Numbered from the stretch's first letter, positions 1 through 11,824 are shown. The stretch is 64,000 nucleotides of DNA from Sphaerolaimus hirsutus (GCA_964036195.1 OZ038455.1:18307855-18371854), one strand, 5' to 3'. Notes: generated by a model not told the origin, from the sequence alone. Numbers and translations: made by a program.

Positions 1-317
1 TAAGGATCGTAGTAAATAGTAGGCATTTGCGTACCCAAAATAGGTAATAAATGTGTCCAAACAGGATATATTTGGACATAAAAACGTAGATAGCTACACA
101 AACTAGTCTATGTGTAGCTGCAATGCAAATTAACAGTAATATACATCATGTACATTGCGTACATGACGTATTTATTATGTACATGACGTACATCATTCCG
201 AAGGGGGGGGGGTATTTCGAGGGGGGGGTTTATTATTTCCCCAGCCCATTTTGAGGGGGGGTTAATTCGAGGGGGGGGGGTAATTCAAGGGGGGGGATAA
301 TTCGAGGTAATACGGTA
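1..317. mobile_element. Type B TACCGTAT-group MITE, cut by window edge
   Basis: Right part of a short TIR element. The right end reads GATAATTCGAGGTAATACGG followed by TA. G-rich blocks separated by TTCGA lie at 201-300, and the inner part has the ATGTACATCATGTACATTGC-type segment also present in the copies at 20213-20549 and 36446-36871. The left end lies outside the window. No coding capacity. Confidence 0.75.
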
Positions 318-379
318 TTTTATATTGTTGTTGTCATTTAGTGTTTTATTATGCAGTCTGTTATGCATTTCCCGTACCA

Positions 380-434
380 CAAATTCATAGTGCCCATTTT
401 GAGGGGGGGGGGGGTATTTCGAGGAAATACGGTA
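380..434. mobile_element. Type A MITE right-end remnant
   Basis: A G-run followed by TATTTCGAGGAAATACGGTA is the right TIR of the type A family. No matching left end was found nearby, so this is a truncated copy. Confidence 0.6.
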
Positions 435-562
435 TTTAGTATATTTTAGAAAAATGATATGATTTCATCAAAATTTTATTATTTTATTACAGAAAATTGG
501 GATTTTAGCAACAAAATTTTCTTTGTACGCGTGTACTTTTAAAATATCAGCGTAAAAGTGAG

Positions 563-972
563 TACCGTATTTCCTGGAAATACCCCCCTCGAAATACCCC
601 CTCAAAATGGACACCATGAACTTATAAACCCCCCCTCGAAATACCCCCCCCAAAATTTAGTGTATAGAGAACTTAAATGACAAAGGCTGCGGTTTGTCAT
701 CTGGGTAATGCAAAACACACGTTAAAAACGATGACTCTGTTATGTGAGAACAGTGATTATACGTCTACACACGTATACAAGTCTTTAGAGTCTTCTAAAT
801 GGCGATTTTTGTTGCATTTTCGACGTCTGCGTACATTGCAGATGACAATTTAGTACTTGGTTTTCAAAAAATTTCTGGCGAAATAATAACCCCCCCCCCT
901 CGTTTAACCCCCCCTCAAAATTCTCACTCTGAAACAATAAACCCCCCGGGGGTATTTCGAGGAAATACGGTA
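563..972. mobile_element. Type A TACCGTAT-group MITE, complete
   Basis: Left end TACCGTATTTCCTGGAAATA, right end TATTTCGAGGAAATACGGTA, so the ends are inverted repeats and both carry TA. Inside each end are repeated units of the form CTCGAAATACCCCC. The interior matches the copies at 22679-23121 and 32569-32996. About 410 bp, non-coding. TA duplication is read from the terminal TA dinucleotides. Confidence 0.8.
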
Positions 973-1115
973 CATTACTTTTTTAAGTATATGTAAATGT
1001 ATTTACCGCGTACTCGCGTACGCGTAGTATTTTTCGAGTAAATGTGCGTACATTTAAACAACTGTGAATAAGGCACTCGTCGAATAAACCCCCTCGCAAT
1101 TTGTCGGCGAAATAA

Positions 1116-1236
1116 CACCGTATTTCTTCTAATAGAAGTGCGCCGTTCTATCTTTTTCGTCATTTTTTTTTACCTGCCGTTCTATTGGAGGTGCCGTCCT
1201 ATTGGAGGTTGCCGTTCTATTAGCAGAAATACGGTA
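1116..1236. mobile_element. Type E MITE, minimal copy
   Basis: Left end ACCGTATTTCTTCTAATAGA, right end CTATTAGCAGAAATACGGTA. The interior is little more than repeats of TGCCGTTCTATTGGAGG. At 121 bp it is almost only TIR. A further right-end fragment ending GAAGAAATACGGTA lies at 1237-1273. Confidence 0.7.
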
Positions 1237-1477
1237 CACGCCCTGCCTTGGCGGATTTCGAAGAAATACGGTATGCATTCATTTATCAAAATACATAAGC
1301 GTACGGTTAGAATGCGGGACGACCAGCAAAAGAAAGAATTTAAAAGTTCAAGTCAATACATTGTCAGTGATTTTATGCATCTCAGTTCGACAACTTGCAA
1401 AAAATGACAAGTTCTCGTATCCAGTCATGTCCTCCGATCAGGAAAACTCTTACTGGACCAGGAAAATGTTACTAGGA

Positions 1478-1643
1478 CCACTCGCACTCGCAGACCCTGT
1501 AAAATTTCAAATAGCATGCAAAATGTCAAACCAGCGGTAAATGAAATATCCAGGCAGAATAAAATTTGACATTTTACATGACTTTTAACACTTTGCATGA
1601 CATTTGACACTTTACACGGCATTTCACAACGACTGGGAGTGGC
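1478..1643. mobile_element. Foldback MITE, CACTCnCAGACCCTG family
   Basis: Starts near CCACTCGCACTCGCAGACCC and ends near GACTGGGAGTGGC. The two halves are inverted versions of TGTAAAATGTCAAATGTCAT units. Related copies are at 18387-18571 and 27313-27435. Non-coding. Confidence 0.55.
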
Positions 1644-2680
1644 GGCGATATGTCGCCAACTTGTATCTGGTTAAGAGTACCTAATAAGTAAAGTAAACCT
1701 ACGTAAATAAGTAAAATAATATTGAACACAATTTGGAATTTGGACTACGAAGGCGTTCAAAAACCGCATGACATAAGATAATCGTATTCGCAAGTATACC
1801 TAACTTCCAGAAAATTGACCATATGGCCCCACGCACACTAGTTTACTGGCGTTTTCAGTTTACTGGCGGTAAACTCCATTTTTTAGTTTACTGGCTAAAT
1901 TCACGCATAGTAAAAGTGGGCGGAGTTTAGGCCGCCATCTTTATTTTTTTCAAGTTTGCCTGTGATGTGAATTTACGCTGTAAACATTAATTTCTAATTT
2001 CTTTAATTGTGGAAGAACGGAGCATTGTTTATGCAATTTTTTTGCGTCATCGTGTACAGTACGTTGTGTAGATGTTGTCAAAATTTTTAAAATATTTTTA
2101 AGTGCAACATTGGATTTTTTATTGAATTTATCATGTTTTTGTGGAAATAAATTTTTATAAAATCACCTGTTACGTTTTTTCGTTTATTGAAACGTTCTAA
2201 ATTATCAGTTTTCTTTGCGCTATCGATTGGTGTACACAGCGGACATGAAATATAAACTTTCGATTTTTTATGATTTTATTTCAATTAAACGCAAATAAAT
2301 CACTAGCACGTGAACGGAAAGCCCGAATCCGGAAAAAAAAATCACACATGAAAGAGGAACATTAGCTGCACACATCACACAATTTTTCGCGGCGTGAAAC
2401 GAAAGACTTTGCGAATTATGATTTAATCACAATTAAAAAAGAAAAAATCAGCCAAAAATCGAATAGTGAATGAAAATTGTCCATTCAACGACAGTGTACT
2501 ACATAACAACCATTATAACCGGTTGCAATCGAAAAATGAAGTGTAGCTGTAGCAGATAGCATGAAAATGAATTTTTTGTATTTGTTACATCAGTTTACCA
2601 TTCCAGTGCCACTTTAATGCTAACTGCCACTGCAACGGAAATATTTCAGTTTGATTTTTATATTCAACGTAGTTGCAAAT

Positions 2681-4512
2681 TCAGCAGTCAGCGGGATTCA
2701 CCCACGGAACACGACCGGCGTCCGTCATCATCCACTCCTTGATTGCATCCCTGATGGGGCGCGCATCTCTTTCGTCAACGTCCCTTCGGATTGGCACGTT
2801 ATCGATCGTATCCATGTTGTCGTACACTGGTCGCCACTGCAGCTGTGTATGGGAATGAATTTATGTGATGTTGAATTGTAACAGTGAATATGCAAGGTAA
2901 ACTTACATTTCGCTCAACAGTGTCGTTCGGGTCATCTTGTGGTTTTTCATCGCCATTTTCATCAAATTGGTTGGCAGCACTTTCCCCGCGGATATCACGC
3001 AGCCAATTGTGCAGGTGGCAACAGGCCATAACCAGTCTTTGTACGCGTGGCGGTTCCATCGCGATACAGGTCATCAGTATGCGCCATCTGCCAGCCAAAA
3101 TACCAAAGACGCATTCGACAGTGCGCCTAGCTCGGGATAAGCTGCAGTAGTTGCAGTCAAATTTAGATTTCAGTTTTACCAAACAACGCTTCTTTCACAA
3201 TATTCAAACACACCGATAGTTGAAGTGTCGCTGGCTGTCATCCGCATGCAGCGCATATGGCACCATACACCACTTGCGCAACGCGAACGCTTGATCACCC
3301 ACAAAATAACTCGGAATGGTATTTGCAGGTTCGTTGGCATCTGCACCGGGCAGCAAGCACGGTGGCGCCATAAGCATTCTGCCATGTCTGTGTAAATGTA
3401 TCACTTTTATCATGTGTAAATGTATAGCACCTCATTGGAACATGTCAAAAAGGATGTAAACTCACATCAAATCCTGCCCGAAATCAGACGTGATCAGCAC
3501 AGCACCATCTGCTTGTGACCCCGGCATACCGATGTCCACGTACTGAATTTTCAAATCTGCGCTGGCACTGATGAACAGTATAATCGACGAGAAGCCCTTG
3601 TAGCACCAGTATCTCGTTCCACCCTCTGCAAGGCGTTTTTCATTTACTTTTGTAACTGTAAACATTTCCACCTCACTGCACAGTTTCCCATCACTGTGAA
3701 TTTAGTCATTTTTCTACAGTCGCCAGACCGTCGCCAGACCGTCGCCATTTCGTCGCGCAATTTGGCCCTTTTTTAAAAAAAATCATAACTTTTTTTTGGA
3801 TCACTTTTATGAGAAGCCAGGTACGTCAGAAGAAGCGCAATTTTTTTCTCTACAAGTACATCCAAAAATCATTTGCACAACATTCCCATGACCCAAATGA
3901 AGTTACTTTCAAATCGGTGGGGGTTGCGGTTAAACTCAAGCAAAAGCGACGATTTTGCGACGTTTGTGACGCAAAATGCGACGAAAAGCGACGTTTTCAC
4001 AAAAAAATTTGCAACCTCGGTAAACTGGCGACTATTTCTGATTGAAGGCGACGCACGCGTCGCAAGCGTCGCAAGCGTCGCAAATGCGACGCTTAGTTTA
4101 CCGTGACGTTGCATACGACTCACCATGTTTATGTTTACTGGAAACAACACACATGAGGGCAAAAGTAGAATGCGTAAAATGATATGTACTTACCAGCGGG
4201 TTTGCGAATACGGATGTGTTTGCCATCCAGACTCCCCACACAGTTCGGCATCTGCCACAGTTTCCAGTATTGCTGCGCGAAATCTTTCATTTGCCCTAAA
4301 TCACTCCCCATAGGTTTCAAGTGGTCCTTCAAAACTTTCACTATTCCGGTGGACACTTCGTCAATAATCGTTCTAATCGTAGCGCCGGAAATCTGTAAAT
4401 GTTTTTCCAAAATACAATGAACTATAAAGCAATCTAAAAGCATGAAAAATGGTATCACCTGTGACTGGCGTCGTTTGTGGCATCGCAGGCGCCGCAGCGG
4501 CAGCATCAACAG
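2681..4512 (-). CDS. HARBI1-like PIF/Harbinger DDE transposase, spliced, N-terminus short
   Basis: Six putative exons on the minus strand: 4512-4459, 4392-4194, 3625-3466, 3378-3214, 3141-2907 and 2836-2681 (stop at 2681-2683). Introns are GT-AG and phases join into 323 codons including stop. The DDE_Tnp_4 signature is visible in order: NCVGSLDGKHIRIRK (first Asp), YVDIGMPGSQADG (second Asp), then LSRARRTVECVFGIL (Glu) followed by the MACCHLHNWLR helix typical of HARBI1. HARBI1 proteins are about 350 residues; here only about 18 residues precede the QISGATIRTII stretch, so the usual N-terminal helix-turn-helix is missing or lies in an exon not recognised. The first exon and start codon are uncertain. 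The intron at 3626-4193 holds a block of GACGC/GCGTC repeats. All three catalytic residues are intact. Confidence 0.75.
3717..4105. repeat. GTCGC/GCGAC-rich block in transposase intron
   Basis: Clusters of CGTCGCCAGACCGTCGCC at the left and GCGTCGCAAGCGTCGCAAG at the right flank an AT-rich core. It lies wholly inside the 3626-4193 intron of the Harbinger transposase. The arrangement looks like a small insertion with short inverted GC-rich ends, but I could not fix a target duplication. Confidence 0.4.
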
Positions 4513-4615
4513 CTGCAGTATGCCGAGGTGACTGACAGTTTCTGGTTTTTTTCCTACTTATAATTCAGTGTTAAGAAGCAAGTAAATTCTATCCGCTTTT
4601 TTACAGCCCGCTGAA

Positions 4616-5358
4616 ATGGACTGCGAGAACGACGATGGCGTCGTGCTGCCGCAAAGTGCCCAGAAACGCACTGGCCAGCGTGTACCGGACACAGAATGTG
4701 CTGCGAAGCGGTACCGCCTGACAGTAAGTTTCTGTCTGCAGTGCTTCTGTTGTACAACTTTGTTGCCATTATAAAATGATAATATAAACTCAGAATCAGA
4801 CTGCTGCCAGTTCCCCGGCCAGCGCGCGCAAAAGTGCAAAGAAGAACGAGCAAGCGGCTGCCGGGACCGAAACGGTTAGGATAGAAAATTGCTTCAATAT
4901 TTTGCTTCGTACTGTAATCTATGTTTACAGTATGAAAATGTGCAGACAAGCGAACCGCCGCCGACCAGTGAACAGCGCCGTACCGTGCCACAGCCCATCC
5001 GCCAATCGCGCGCCGGTACGACGCCGCGCAATTGCCCTTTGGATGAGGAGGGCTACGCAAAACGGCTGGCGGTACGTCTTGGGTTCAATTGTGGTTTTCG
5101 GTGTTGTACATGTTTCTATGTGCAGTGTCTACTAGACTTTAGTATTTCTACAGTAATTGATATGTACAGTTCCCCAGTGTGCATATATATATATCTGGGA
5201 AACAGTTGGAAACTTTTCTATAAGTTTACCATTACAGATGTTCATAGATGTAAACTGTTTACTTCTTTTTAACAAATAGAACGGTATACTAAAATTGCAC
5301 ACATTCTCAGGCGATCAATGAAGACTATCATGAGGAACTGGAGGATTTTGATGATTGA
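4616..5358 (+). CDS. Small spliced gene of unknown function inside the Harbinger element
   Basis: Four exons, all in phase 0: 4616-4723, 4794-4874, 4931-5071 and 5311-5358 (stop TGA 5356-5358). Donors are GTAAGT, GTTAGG and GTACGT; acceptors end in AG after pyrimidines. The 125-residue product is hydrophilic: a Lys/Arg-rich stretch (ARKSAKKNEQ), then Pro-rich (SEPPPTSEQ), then an acidic C-terminus (DYHEELEDFDD). It lies head-to-head with the transposase. PIF/Harbinger elements normally carry a second Myb/SANT-like DNA-binding gene; no such domain is visible here, so partnership is inferred from position only. A good acceptor (TTTTTTACAG, ending 4606) just before the ATG suggests a further upstream exon. 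Confidence 0.45.
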
Positions 5359-5900
5359 AATGTGTTTTTTTTGGTAATGTGAAAGGGCCGTGTGCCTCTG
5401 TGCATGTTTACCCCATGTGCATGTCAGCGGTATTCTACACGTTGACTTTCCACGATGCTCCAGGGGATTGGGTAGACTCCTCTGGAGCGATTGATAGTTC
5501 TTAAAAATAAAACACATGGACTAGTGGTTTCAAAGGTGAAAATAGATAAACAGTTATGGAAATTGTCGAATTTGAGTTAAAATTAGGGTCCACATGCACA
5601 CTGGGTTTACATGCACAGAAGGCTTCAGTCATGTGAAAGTGCTGAAAGTAGTGAATATGTTTTAATGCAGTTTCTTATCATTTTACGTTCTCATACAGTT
5701 CCTTTTTTTGTAACATTTCAATCATTTGCAAATTATCACATTTCAAAGTGAAAACGTTATGTACTTTTTTAGTTTCTTCCGTATACAATTGTCAAATTTC
5801 GCATTCTGAGATAGGTAAACAAGTTTTAAATTTTGCTCAAAAGTGTAACTCTTGTCAACAGCAATATAGTCTTGTTTTTGTTTTTTCTTAGTTTTTGTTA

Positions 5901-6115
5901 CAGCGAAAAGGAGAATGATTTCTTTTTACAGTTTTAGATTTAAATTGAAAATTGGCGAGTACAAAGTTTGGATTTTTTTTTGTCGCACTTCCTTTCTTTT
6001 TGTCGAAGCAAGAAGGAGAATGATTTCTTTTTTTACAGTTTTAGATATACATTGAAAATTCGCGAGTACAAAGTTTGGATTTTATTTTGTCGCACTTGCA
6101 TTTCTTTTTGTCGAA
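5901..6115. repeat. Direct tandem duplication, about 107-bp unit, two copies
   Basis: Two consecutive units share AAGGAGAATGATTTCTTTTT, GCGAGTACAAAGTTTGGATT and TTTGTCGCACTT in the same order, differing by a few substitutions. Non-coding, within the right half of the Harbinger element. Confidence 0.7.
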
Positions 6116-6446
6116 CTTCCATACAAATCACGTGTCCATGTAATTTTTAATTTTTCTATCCGTAACAACATGATGAAATCACGCAATAAATCTGTTAGGT
6201 ATATTTCAATTTGTTAATTGAAGTAAAAAGTAACAAAAACGAATTATTCACAGTCACGATAAAAAACGAAATATCAACAGTCACGATAAAGAACAAATGT
6301 TAGCAGACACACACAAACGTAATTGTCACGTCTAAATTGTCTACGTTTCGCAACAAAGATACGTTAGGGAATTTGAAAAGTCAAAAAAAATTAGTTTACT
6401 GCTCACCTGATAAGTCTCGGGGAATAAATCCTTCCTTATTTTTGGC

Positions 6447-6680
6447 TGTACGACGCGTCGCGAGTCGCATACGACGCGTCGCGCGACGAAAGCGACGCGT
6501 CGCATAATCGTCACTTCCAGTTTACCCAGCTGTGTCACATTCGTGTGTAATCGTGCGACGCGTCGCACTTTTGTGACTTGCCGAAACCACTAACCCCAGA
6601 AAGTGAAACACCAACGTAAACTAAAGTACACACGTCGATCAAAAATGTAAACCGACGCGCGACGCGTCGCGTTTCAGTTT
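6447..6680. repeat. GACGCGTCGC palindrome cluster at Harbinger right end
   Basis: The palindrome CGACGCGTCG recurs at least five times within about 230 bp, and a larger inverted repeat pairs GATCAAAAATGTAAACCGAC with its complement around 6636-6695. It sits directly inside the proposed right TIR, where transposase-binding subterminal repeats would be expected. Function is inference. Confidence 0.5.
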
Positions 6681-6949
6681 ACATTTTTGATCGACATGCC
6701 GTGTTGGTAAACTAGCGTGTACAGCCACTATAATAGTAGTGCCGTCAAGGCGCCAAACCTATTTGATTGTTTACCTAAGACAAAAGTTGCAATGTTAAAC
6801 ATTGTATGGACCGTAGCTTCATTGCGGTAGACAACATTGTCATCTTATGTGTTCACATCGTAAAATTGCCGTCAGCTCAAATTCTGTCTCTAAAATTTCT
6901 GCCCACCCTCCAGGTATGGTAATTATTAGATTTTGTAGTAGACCGTGCA

Positions 6950-7244
6950 TAGCATTGAAAGAATCTCTGGGTGATTTATATTTATAAAATCTCAGATAAT
7001 CTCACAAAATATAAGATTTTCTGAGATTTATGTTTCTTCGCGATTTTCTAGAGAGAATTAATTATATTTTCTCCTTGAGAGATTTTCTGAGATTTTTAAA
7101 AATATCAGAAAATCTCTCAAATTCTTATATTTATATTTTTACAAGTTTTTTTGAGAAAGATTTTATTTTATTTTTTCTTGGGAAATTTTCTGAGATTATA
7201 TTTAATTATTTTTTTCTAAAAATTGACGATTTTTTTCAATGCTA
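6950..7244. mobile_element. hAT-like MITE, TAGCRTTxxAAA family
   Basis: Ends are TAGCATTGAAAG and TTTTTTTCAATGCTA. The interior is made of AATCTCxGAGATTTATATTT units in both orientations. Related to the copies at 18616-19753 and 28471-29049, where 8-bp duplications are visible. Here the flanking 8-mers match only partly. Confidence 0.55.
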
Positions 7245-8774
7245 ATCAGTGCAGTAAATGTTTGAACTTTGGTAACTGGCATGGCAAAAAAAACATGAAA
7301 TCTGAAAATGCTGAAAAGGTAGTATTTTAAGGTAGGCTAAACTTTACTTTGCTTGAGCTGTATCCATGTTGGACTACATCTGACTTTTCTAGTGCCGATT
7401 TCTTCAACATTCAACAGTAATTGTTTCACTCAATTTTGCTAAAATTTATGAGTAAATGAGTGTCTGAGCGGCACACTGTAGTAAACTTGTAAAAATTGCG
7501 CTAAATGGCACAACACAGTAAAGTTTCCAAATTTCCAGTACCATAAGTTACAATAAATTGTGCCAGCACTCTTTGGACGTCCCGATACTTTTAAAACGTG
7601 TTGTCGACAAACCCCAAGCTCACTTGCTTATCACAATTTTATCAGTGTGGCGACAGTAAATTTTAAGTATAGCTGTTACAAAATTGCGTTGTTTTCAAAT
7701 TCTTTCCGAGTTTAGTGTGTTCAATGCCCTGCCGCTAGCCGGGTTTATTATCTTTTAGTTATTATGGCATACAGTCACATACCGTATTCCTGAATACGTC
7801 CCAGGGGAGATATTTTTCAAACATTCATAGGGGATCGAGTCGACGTAGGCTCCCTCTGCATGTAAACCCCCTCGGCATGTAAACCCACTAGGCATGTAGA
7901 TCCTTTGTGGCGGTTTCCAAGGGGGGGGGGGCTGCCCCCCTGAAATAGGTCGGATATCTTTCTAGCCCAGAGGTCCGCTCAGCCAATGCCTTTATTGCAT
8001 GTAAACCGCCTGGCATGTGGACCCGGATGGCATTAATTTTTGTCCGCTTATCAAGCAGTTTACATGCCAAAATGCACAGCCCCGTCCGCTCAGCTATCTA
8101 TATAGGTATCTATCCCGAAGTGAGTCTTTGGGCTACTTTCCCTTGAACCCCTCCCCCACATCTACCTACCTATCTATTTACATGGAGAAAAATTTTGTTC
8201 GATTTTTTCCCAAATTTTCATTCAAACTTGTTACTTCTTGTTTCATTTTAACAATGTCACTTTAAAATCGCTATTTTGGGATAGTTGGGGTGGAAGTTTG
8301 TTTTAGATGGGGGCTCTAACTAAGTTTTATGGTAGTATTCTTCGCAGGGCGGTGTCTCTATTGTTTGCACTAGTTTATTATCAGTTCGCTTGTCTTGTAA
8401 CGCCAAGGTTTTGCTTAAGCGCTCTGTTATGGGCCCGTTCGGGATGGGCGAAATAATGGGACACTAAATTTAAGGTGTTTTTGCATAGGTGATACGTTCG
8501 GGTGGCGATTTTGAGCCTACAAATGACGGTTTGTTGGTGTGGTAGAAGGCTCAAGTTAAGTATTTACAACGATGTTCGTTCCGTTATTGGGGAGTCTCAT
8601 TCCAAACGTGCATTACCTAAGCGCTAAACCCACAAAAAATTTAGTCAAGAATGATTGACATAGGTATTTGAAGTGACGCCCATTTTAGAAGAAAAATTTA
8701 TGAAGTGGTCTATGTGGTTTCCAGTAGACTTAGAAATATTGGTATTTTTGGCACAGTTTTAAATGTAATAATAT
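7245..8774. other. Non-coding stretch with a TACCGTAT left-end remnant
   Basis: No convincing gene. A left end TACCGTATTCCTGAATACGT at about 7783 begins a G/C-run remnant with repeated GGCATGTAAACC units up to about 8080. I saw no right end. Confidence 0.35.
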
Positions 8775-9125
8775 TTTTTTAATTTTGAGTATTTATACTA
8801 AAATATAAAATGCTTTAAAAATACTCGGGGGTAATAAAAAAAGGGTAAACATAAAAACTTTTTTTATGCACCCCGCCTGAGTATTGAAAACATAATGTAA
8901 TTTTTTACTTTCACTCATGAGTTAGCATGAGTAAAATACTTTTCGAAAATTATTGGAAGATTTTTCACTTAACAACATTATACACTCAAAGTATCAAATT
9001 TTCATACGTTTTGCCTTCCCCCCCCTTATTTTTACCATTTTCCCCTTTTTTCTATTTTATGCATTGAAAAAGCCCATATACAGCCTATCTGAAATATGTT
9101 TTATTTACTCGAGTATTGTATTTGT
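8775..9125. repeat. Dispersed ACTC/GAGTA repeat
   Basis: Member of a dispersed family marked by GCATTGAAAAAGCCCATAT, CCTATCTGAAATATGTTTT and CTCGAGTA. Other members in either orientation are at 11255-11655, 14740-15330, 18773-18985, 30540-30765, 31240-31460 and 40905-41245. Non-coding; superfamily not identified. Confidence 0.5.
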
Positions 9126-10196
9126 GTAAATATGTGTATAAATAAAGATTTATTACAACACATATTACGCATGCTTGCTGCAGCGCCAGAGACATCTCAA
9201 GGATAACACGCACAAATGCATGACCCACATAAAAACATATTAATTGTTTCACTTGTAGCCAGCACCTAAATACATTGTTGTCACAGCTCAGTTTTTTACA
9301 AACGAAAATAACGAACAACATTTCGAATAGTGTTTGCAAAAATTGTTTCATGGCGTTTTCACTTTCGGCAAATTCGACGCCGGTAAGTTCGCAATGGGCT
9401 AACTAATATACTCGGCGGACACGATACTCTACAAACAGATAGGAGTTATGTCTTCGGCTGGCAGATGGCCAGCCAATAACTTATGGAAGACGTGATGATG
9501 ACGTCATGAATACGACGTGGTGGCGAGAGATGATGATGGCGACGAAAGTGATCACGTCATGATGGAGTGTTTCCTCCGAAAAAATCTACGGCGTAATGTC
9601 ATCCGAGTATACACACTTTACACAATCAATTGGAAAACTCCTATCTGCAAGCATGAACTTTTGCCGCCTGTTCGCAGGGAACTCTGGAAGCAGTTTCATT
9701 GCATGATCGGGTTTCGGTACAAGTGCGGTTTTCAATGTGCAAATCGATTTGCTTACAAAAACGGTTTACGCCCAAACCGTCAGAGTGCCAACTCGTCATA
9801 GACTTTAATTGTCATACTCGTCATAGCTCGTCATGGCGCATGCCATACAGAGTACAGTGAAATGAAATGAATAGAATGGAGAGCATACTTTTTCGCAGAA
9901 TCATACCATAACTTAATGAATAAAATCTTGTGGTAAATTTCGTAATTTATTTTTCCATAGTAAAAACAAAATATTATGATGGAAAAAATTGTATAATTTT
10001 TTGTTCATTATTCGGATGGACTATGGTAGGTTTCCATACCAAGTGGGATTTCCGCCAGGTATATTTATGTGTCAATTCATTTCTATAACGATTCGGCGCT
10101 TTGCCACTCAGAACATGACAACATGGATTATGACGAGTTGGGAACACACCACAAAAACACAGTGTTCGCTGAAAAGTGGAAAAATGTGAACGTTGT
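9126..10196. other. Non-coding stretch, nothing recognised
   Basis: Short open frames only. A TGATGATGACGTCATGA-type run lies near 9490-9560. No splice-consistent coding exons or TIRs recognised. Confidence 0.3.
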
Positions 10197-10204
10197 GTGC
10201 ACAT

Positions 10205-11036
10205 TAGTGATGGAATGGCGCCATGGCGCTGGCGCCATTTGAGGGCGCCAAAGGGCGCCGCGCCATGGCGCCATTGGCGCTTGGCGCCCTTTTTCCGTGG
10301 CGCCCTGCTATAAAAGGGCGCCAAAAAAGCGCCAGCAGAGTTTCAAGGTGAGTGCTGTGTAAATGAAAAAAATCATAAAAAACGCATCAGTGGATGATCT
10401 AAATTAGCCAGAAAAATGGACGAAGTGGTGTGAGTCGGTGGAAATCTTTCGTCCAACGTTTCATCAGATGTGTCTGACGGATCAGAAGATAAGAATGATG
10501 GACCGTCAAACTTGCACAATTATTTAAAAAAAGAATTCAAATCGTTGCAATTCCGTTTTTGTCCATTTCAGGGAAACATTGATTGGAAAAGCCTATTTGA
10601 AGTGAATGGATTGTTATCAAATGGCAATTTCCGTTGTGTTTGAATTTGTCACGTGGATTTTATTGAAATTTTGTTGCTAGATGTGTTTTTGTTCATTACA
10701 TCCTGAAGAACGCGAATTAAAACGTGAATGCGTGTACCACCGTGCTGTAGCAACATTTTTAGCACATGCAGGGTGTTGTAGGCACTTATTGATCTTGGCG
10801 CCCTTGGCGCCTGGCGCCCTATTTTCCAGATGGCGCCATGGCGCCCTTGGCGCTTGGCGCCCGCTTTCCGTGGCGCCCCTGGCGCCTGGCGCCCACTTTC
10901 CGAATGGCGCCATGGCGCCCTTGGCGCCTGGCGCCCTTTTTCTGTGGCGCCCTTGGCGCTTGGCGCCCACTTTCCGAATGGCGCCATGGCGCCCTTGGCG
11001 CCTGGCGCCATTTTTTCTGGCGCTTTTCCATCACTA
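10205..11036. mobile_element. hAT MITE, GGCGCC-rich, copy 1
   Basis: Flanked by the perfect 8-bp duplication GTGCACAT at 10197-10204 and 11037-11044. Ends TAGTGATGGAATGGCGCCA and CTGGCGCTTTTCCATCACTA are inverted repeats; TAGTG fits the hAT terminus. Both ends are packed with GGCGCC and GGCGCCATGGCGCC palindromes around an AT-rich core at about 10330-10790. Long frames here on either strand are low-complexity products of the GGCGCC repeats, not genes. Confidence 0.85.
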
Positions 11037-11047
11037 GTGCACATGAA

Positions 11048-11824
11048 TAGTGATGGAATGGCGCCATAGCGCTGGCGCCATTTGAGGGCGCCAAAGGGCG
11101 CCGCGCCAGGGCCCCATTGGCTCTTGGCGTTTTTTTCTGTGGCGCCATTGACGCCTGACCCCGTTTTTTAAATGGCGCCATGGCGCCCCGTTCATAAAAT
11201 GGCGCCATGGCGCCCCGTTTTTTAAATGGCGCCATGGCGCCATGGCAGAGTTGTTAAAAGTACTGAACTTTTTCGAAAATAAAAGTAAATGTAAAGTATT
11301 CATTTTTTACTCACAGGTGAGTACAGAAAACGTAAAGAATTAATTTTTTACTTTTACTCATGAGTAAACATCCCTGGAGTAAAAAAAAGTAAATTACTTT
11401 TGTCCCCAGAAAATGTACAAGTGGGTATTTTTGAGAAATTTTGCCCCAATTTTCACTCAAAATCATCAATTTTTAAACTTTTCCACCACCAAATTCACTA
11501 GTTCATGTGTTTTTGCCTATTTTTATGCTATTTTGGATATTTTGTACCTATTTTTTTCAGCTTTTCTCGCTTTTTTTCGTTTATGACTTAAAAAGCCCAT
11601 AAAGAAGCCCATTTGAAATATGTTTTCTCTAATTTCAAAAAGTATGGGAGTAAGTGAGCACCGGAATTTTTTCTGGGAGGAAACGTAAACGTTTTAACAA
11701 CTATGGTCCCTGGCACTCAGCGCCCTTTTTCTGTAGGTCCTTGGCGCCAGGCGCCCTGTTTTCGATTTGCGCCATGGCGCCATTGGCGCTTGACGCTCTT
11801 TTTTCTGGCGCTTTTACATCACTA
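11048..11824. mobile_element. hAT MITE, GGCGCC-rich, copy 2
   Basis: Flanked by the perfect 8-bp duplication CACATGAA at 11040-11047 and 11825-11832. Ends TAGTGATGGAATGGCGCCA and GGCGCTTTTACATCACTA. Its left duplication overlaps the right duplication of copy 1 by five bases, so one element inserted right at the edge of the other. The core (about 11255-11655) is a member of the dispersed ACTC/GAGTA repeat. Confidence 0.85.

Larger units (their letters stand above)
1825..6728. mobile_element. PIF/Harbinger DNA transposon, probably autonomous-size copy
   Basis: A 4.9-kb unit carrying a HARBI1-type transposase and a divergently oriented second gene. The left end (GGCCCCACGCACACTAGTTT) and the reverse complement of the right end (GTGGCTGTACACGCTAGTTT) align without gaps over 22 bp with 14 matches, strongest in CTAGTTTAC. 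The trinucleotide TAT flanks both ends (1822-1824 and 6729-6731), fitting the 3-bp duplication of this superfamily. Two MITEs in the window with the same inner CTAGTTTTC motif (15417-15609, 36356-37028) also have 3-bp duplications. End points are inferred by eye. Confidence 0.6.

Noticed and set aside
201-434. Regularly spaced G-run units resembling a direct-repeat array such as CRISPR
   Set aside because: Units vary in length, are part of TIRs, have inverted counterparts and lie in a eukaryotic genome.
563-972. Resemblance of the TIR end TTTCGAGGAAATACGG to the CENP-B box
   Set aside because: The spacing of the CGGG part is off by one base and the last G is missing; too weak to call, though pogo-type ends elsewhere resemble CENP-B boxes.
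10649-11303. Long overlapping open frames on both strands rich in Ala, Pro, Arg and Trp
   Set aside because: They are translations of GGCGCCATGGCGCC palindromes in two hAT MITEs; mirror frames on both strands show repeat origin.
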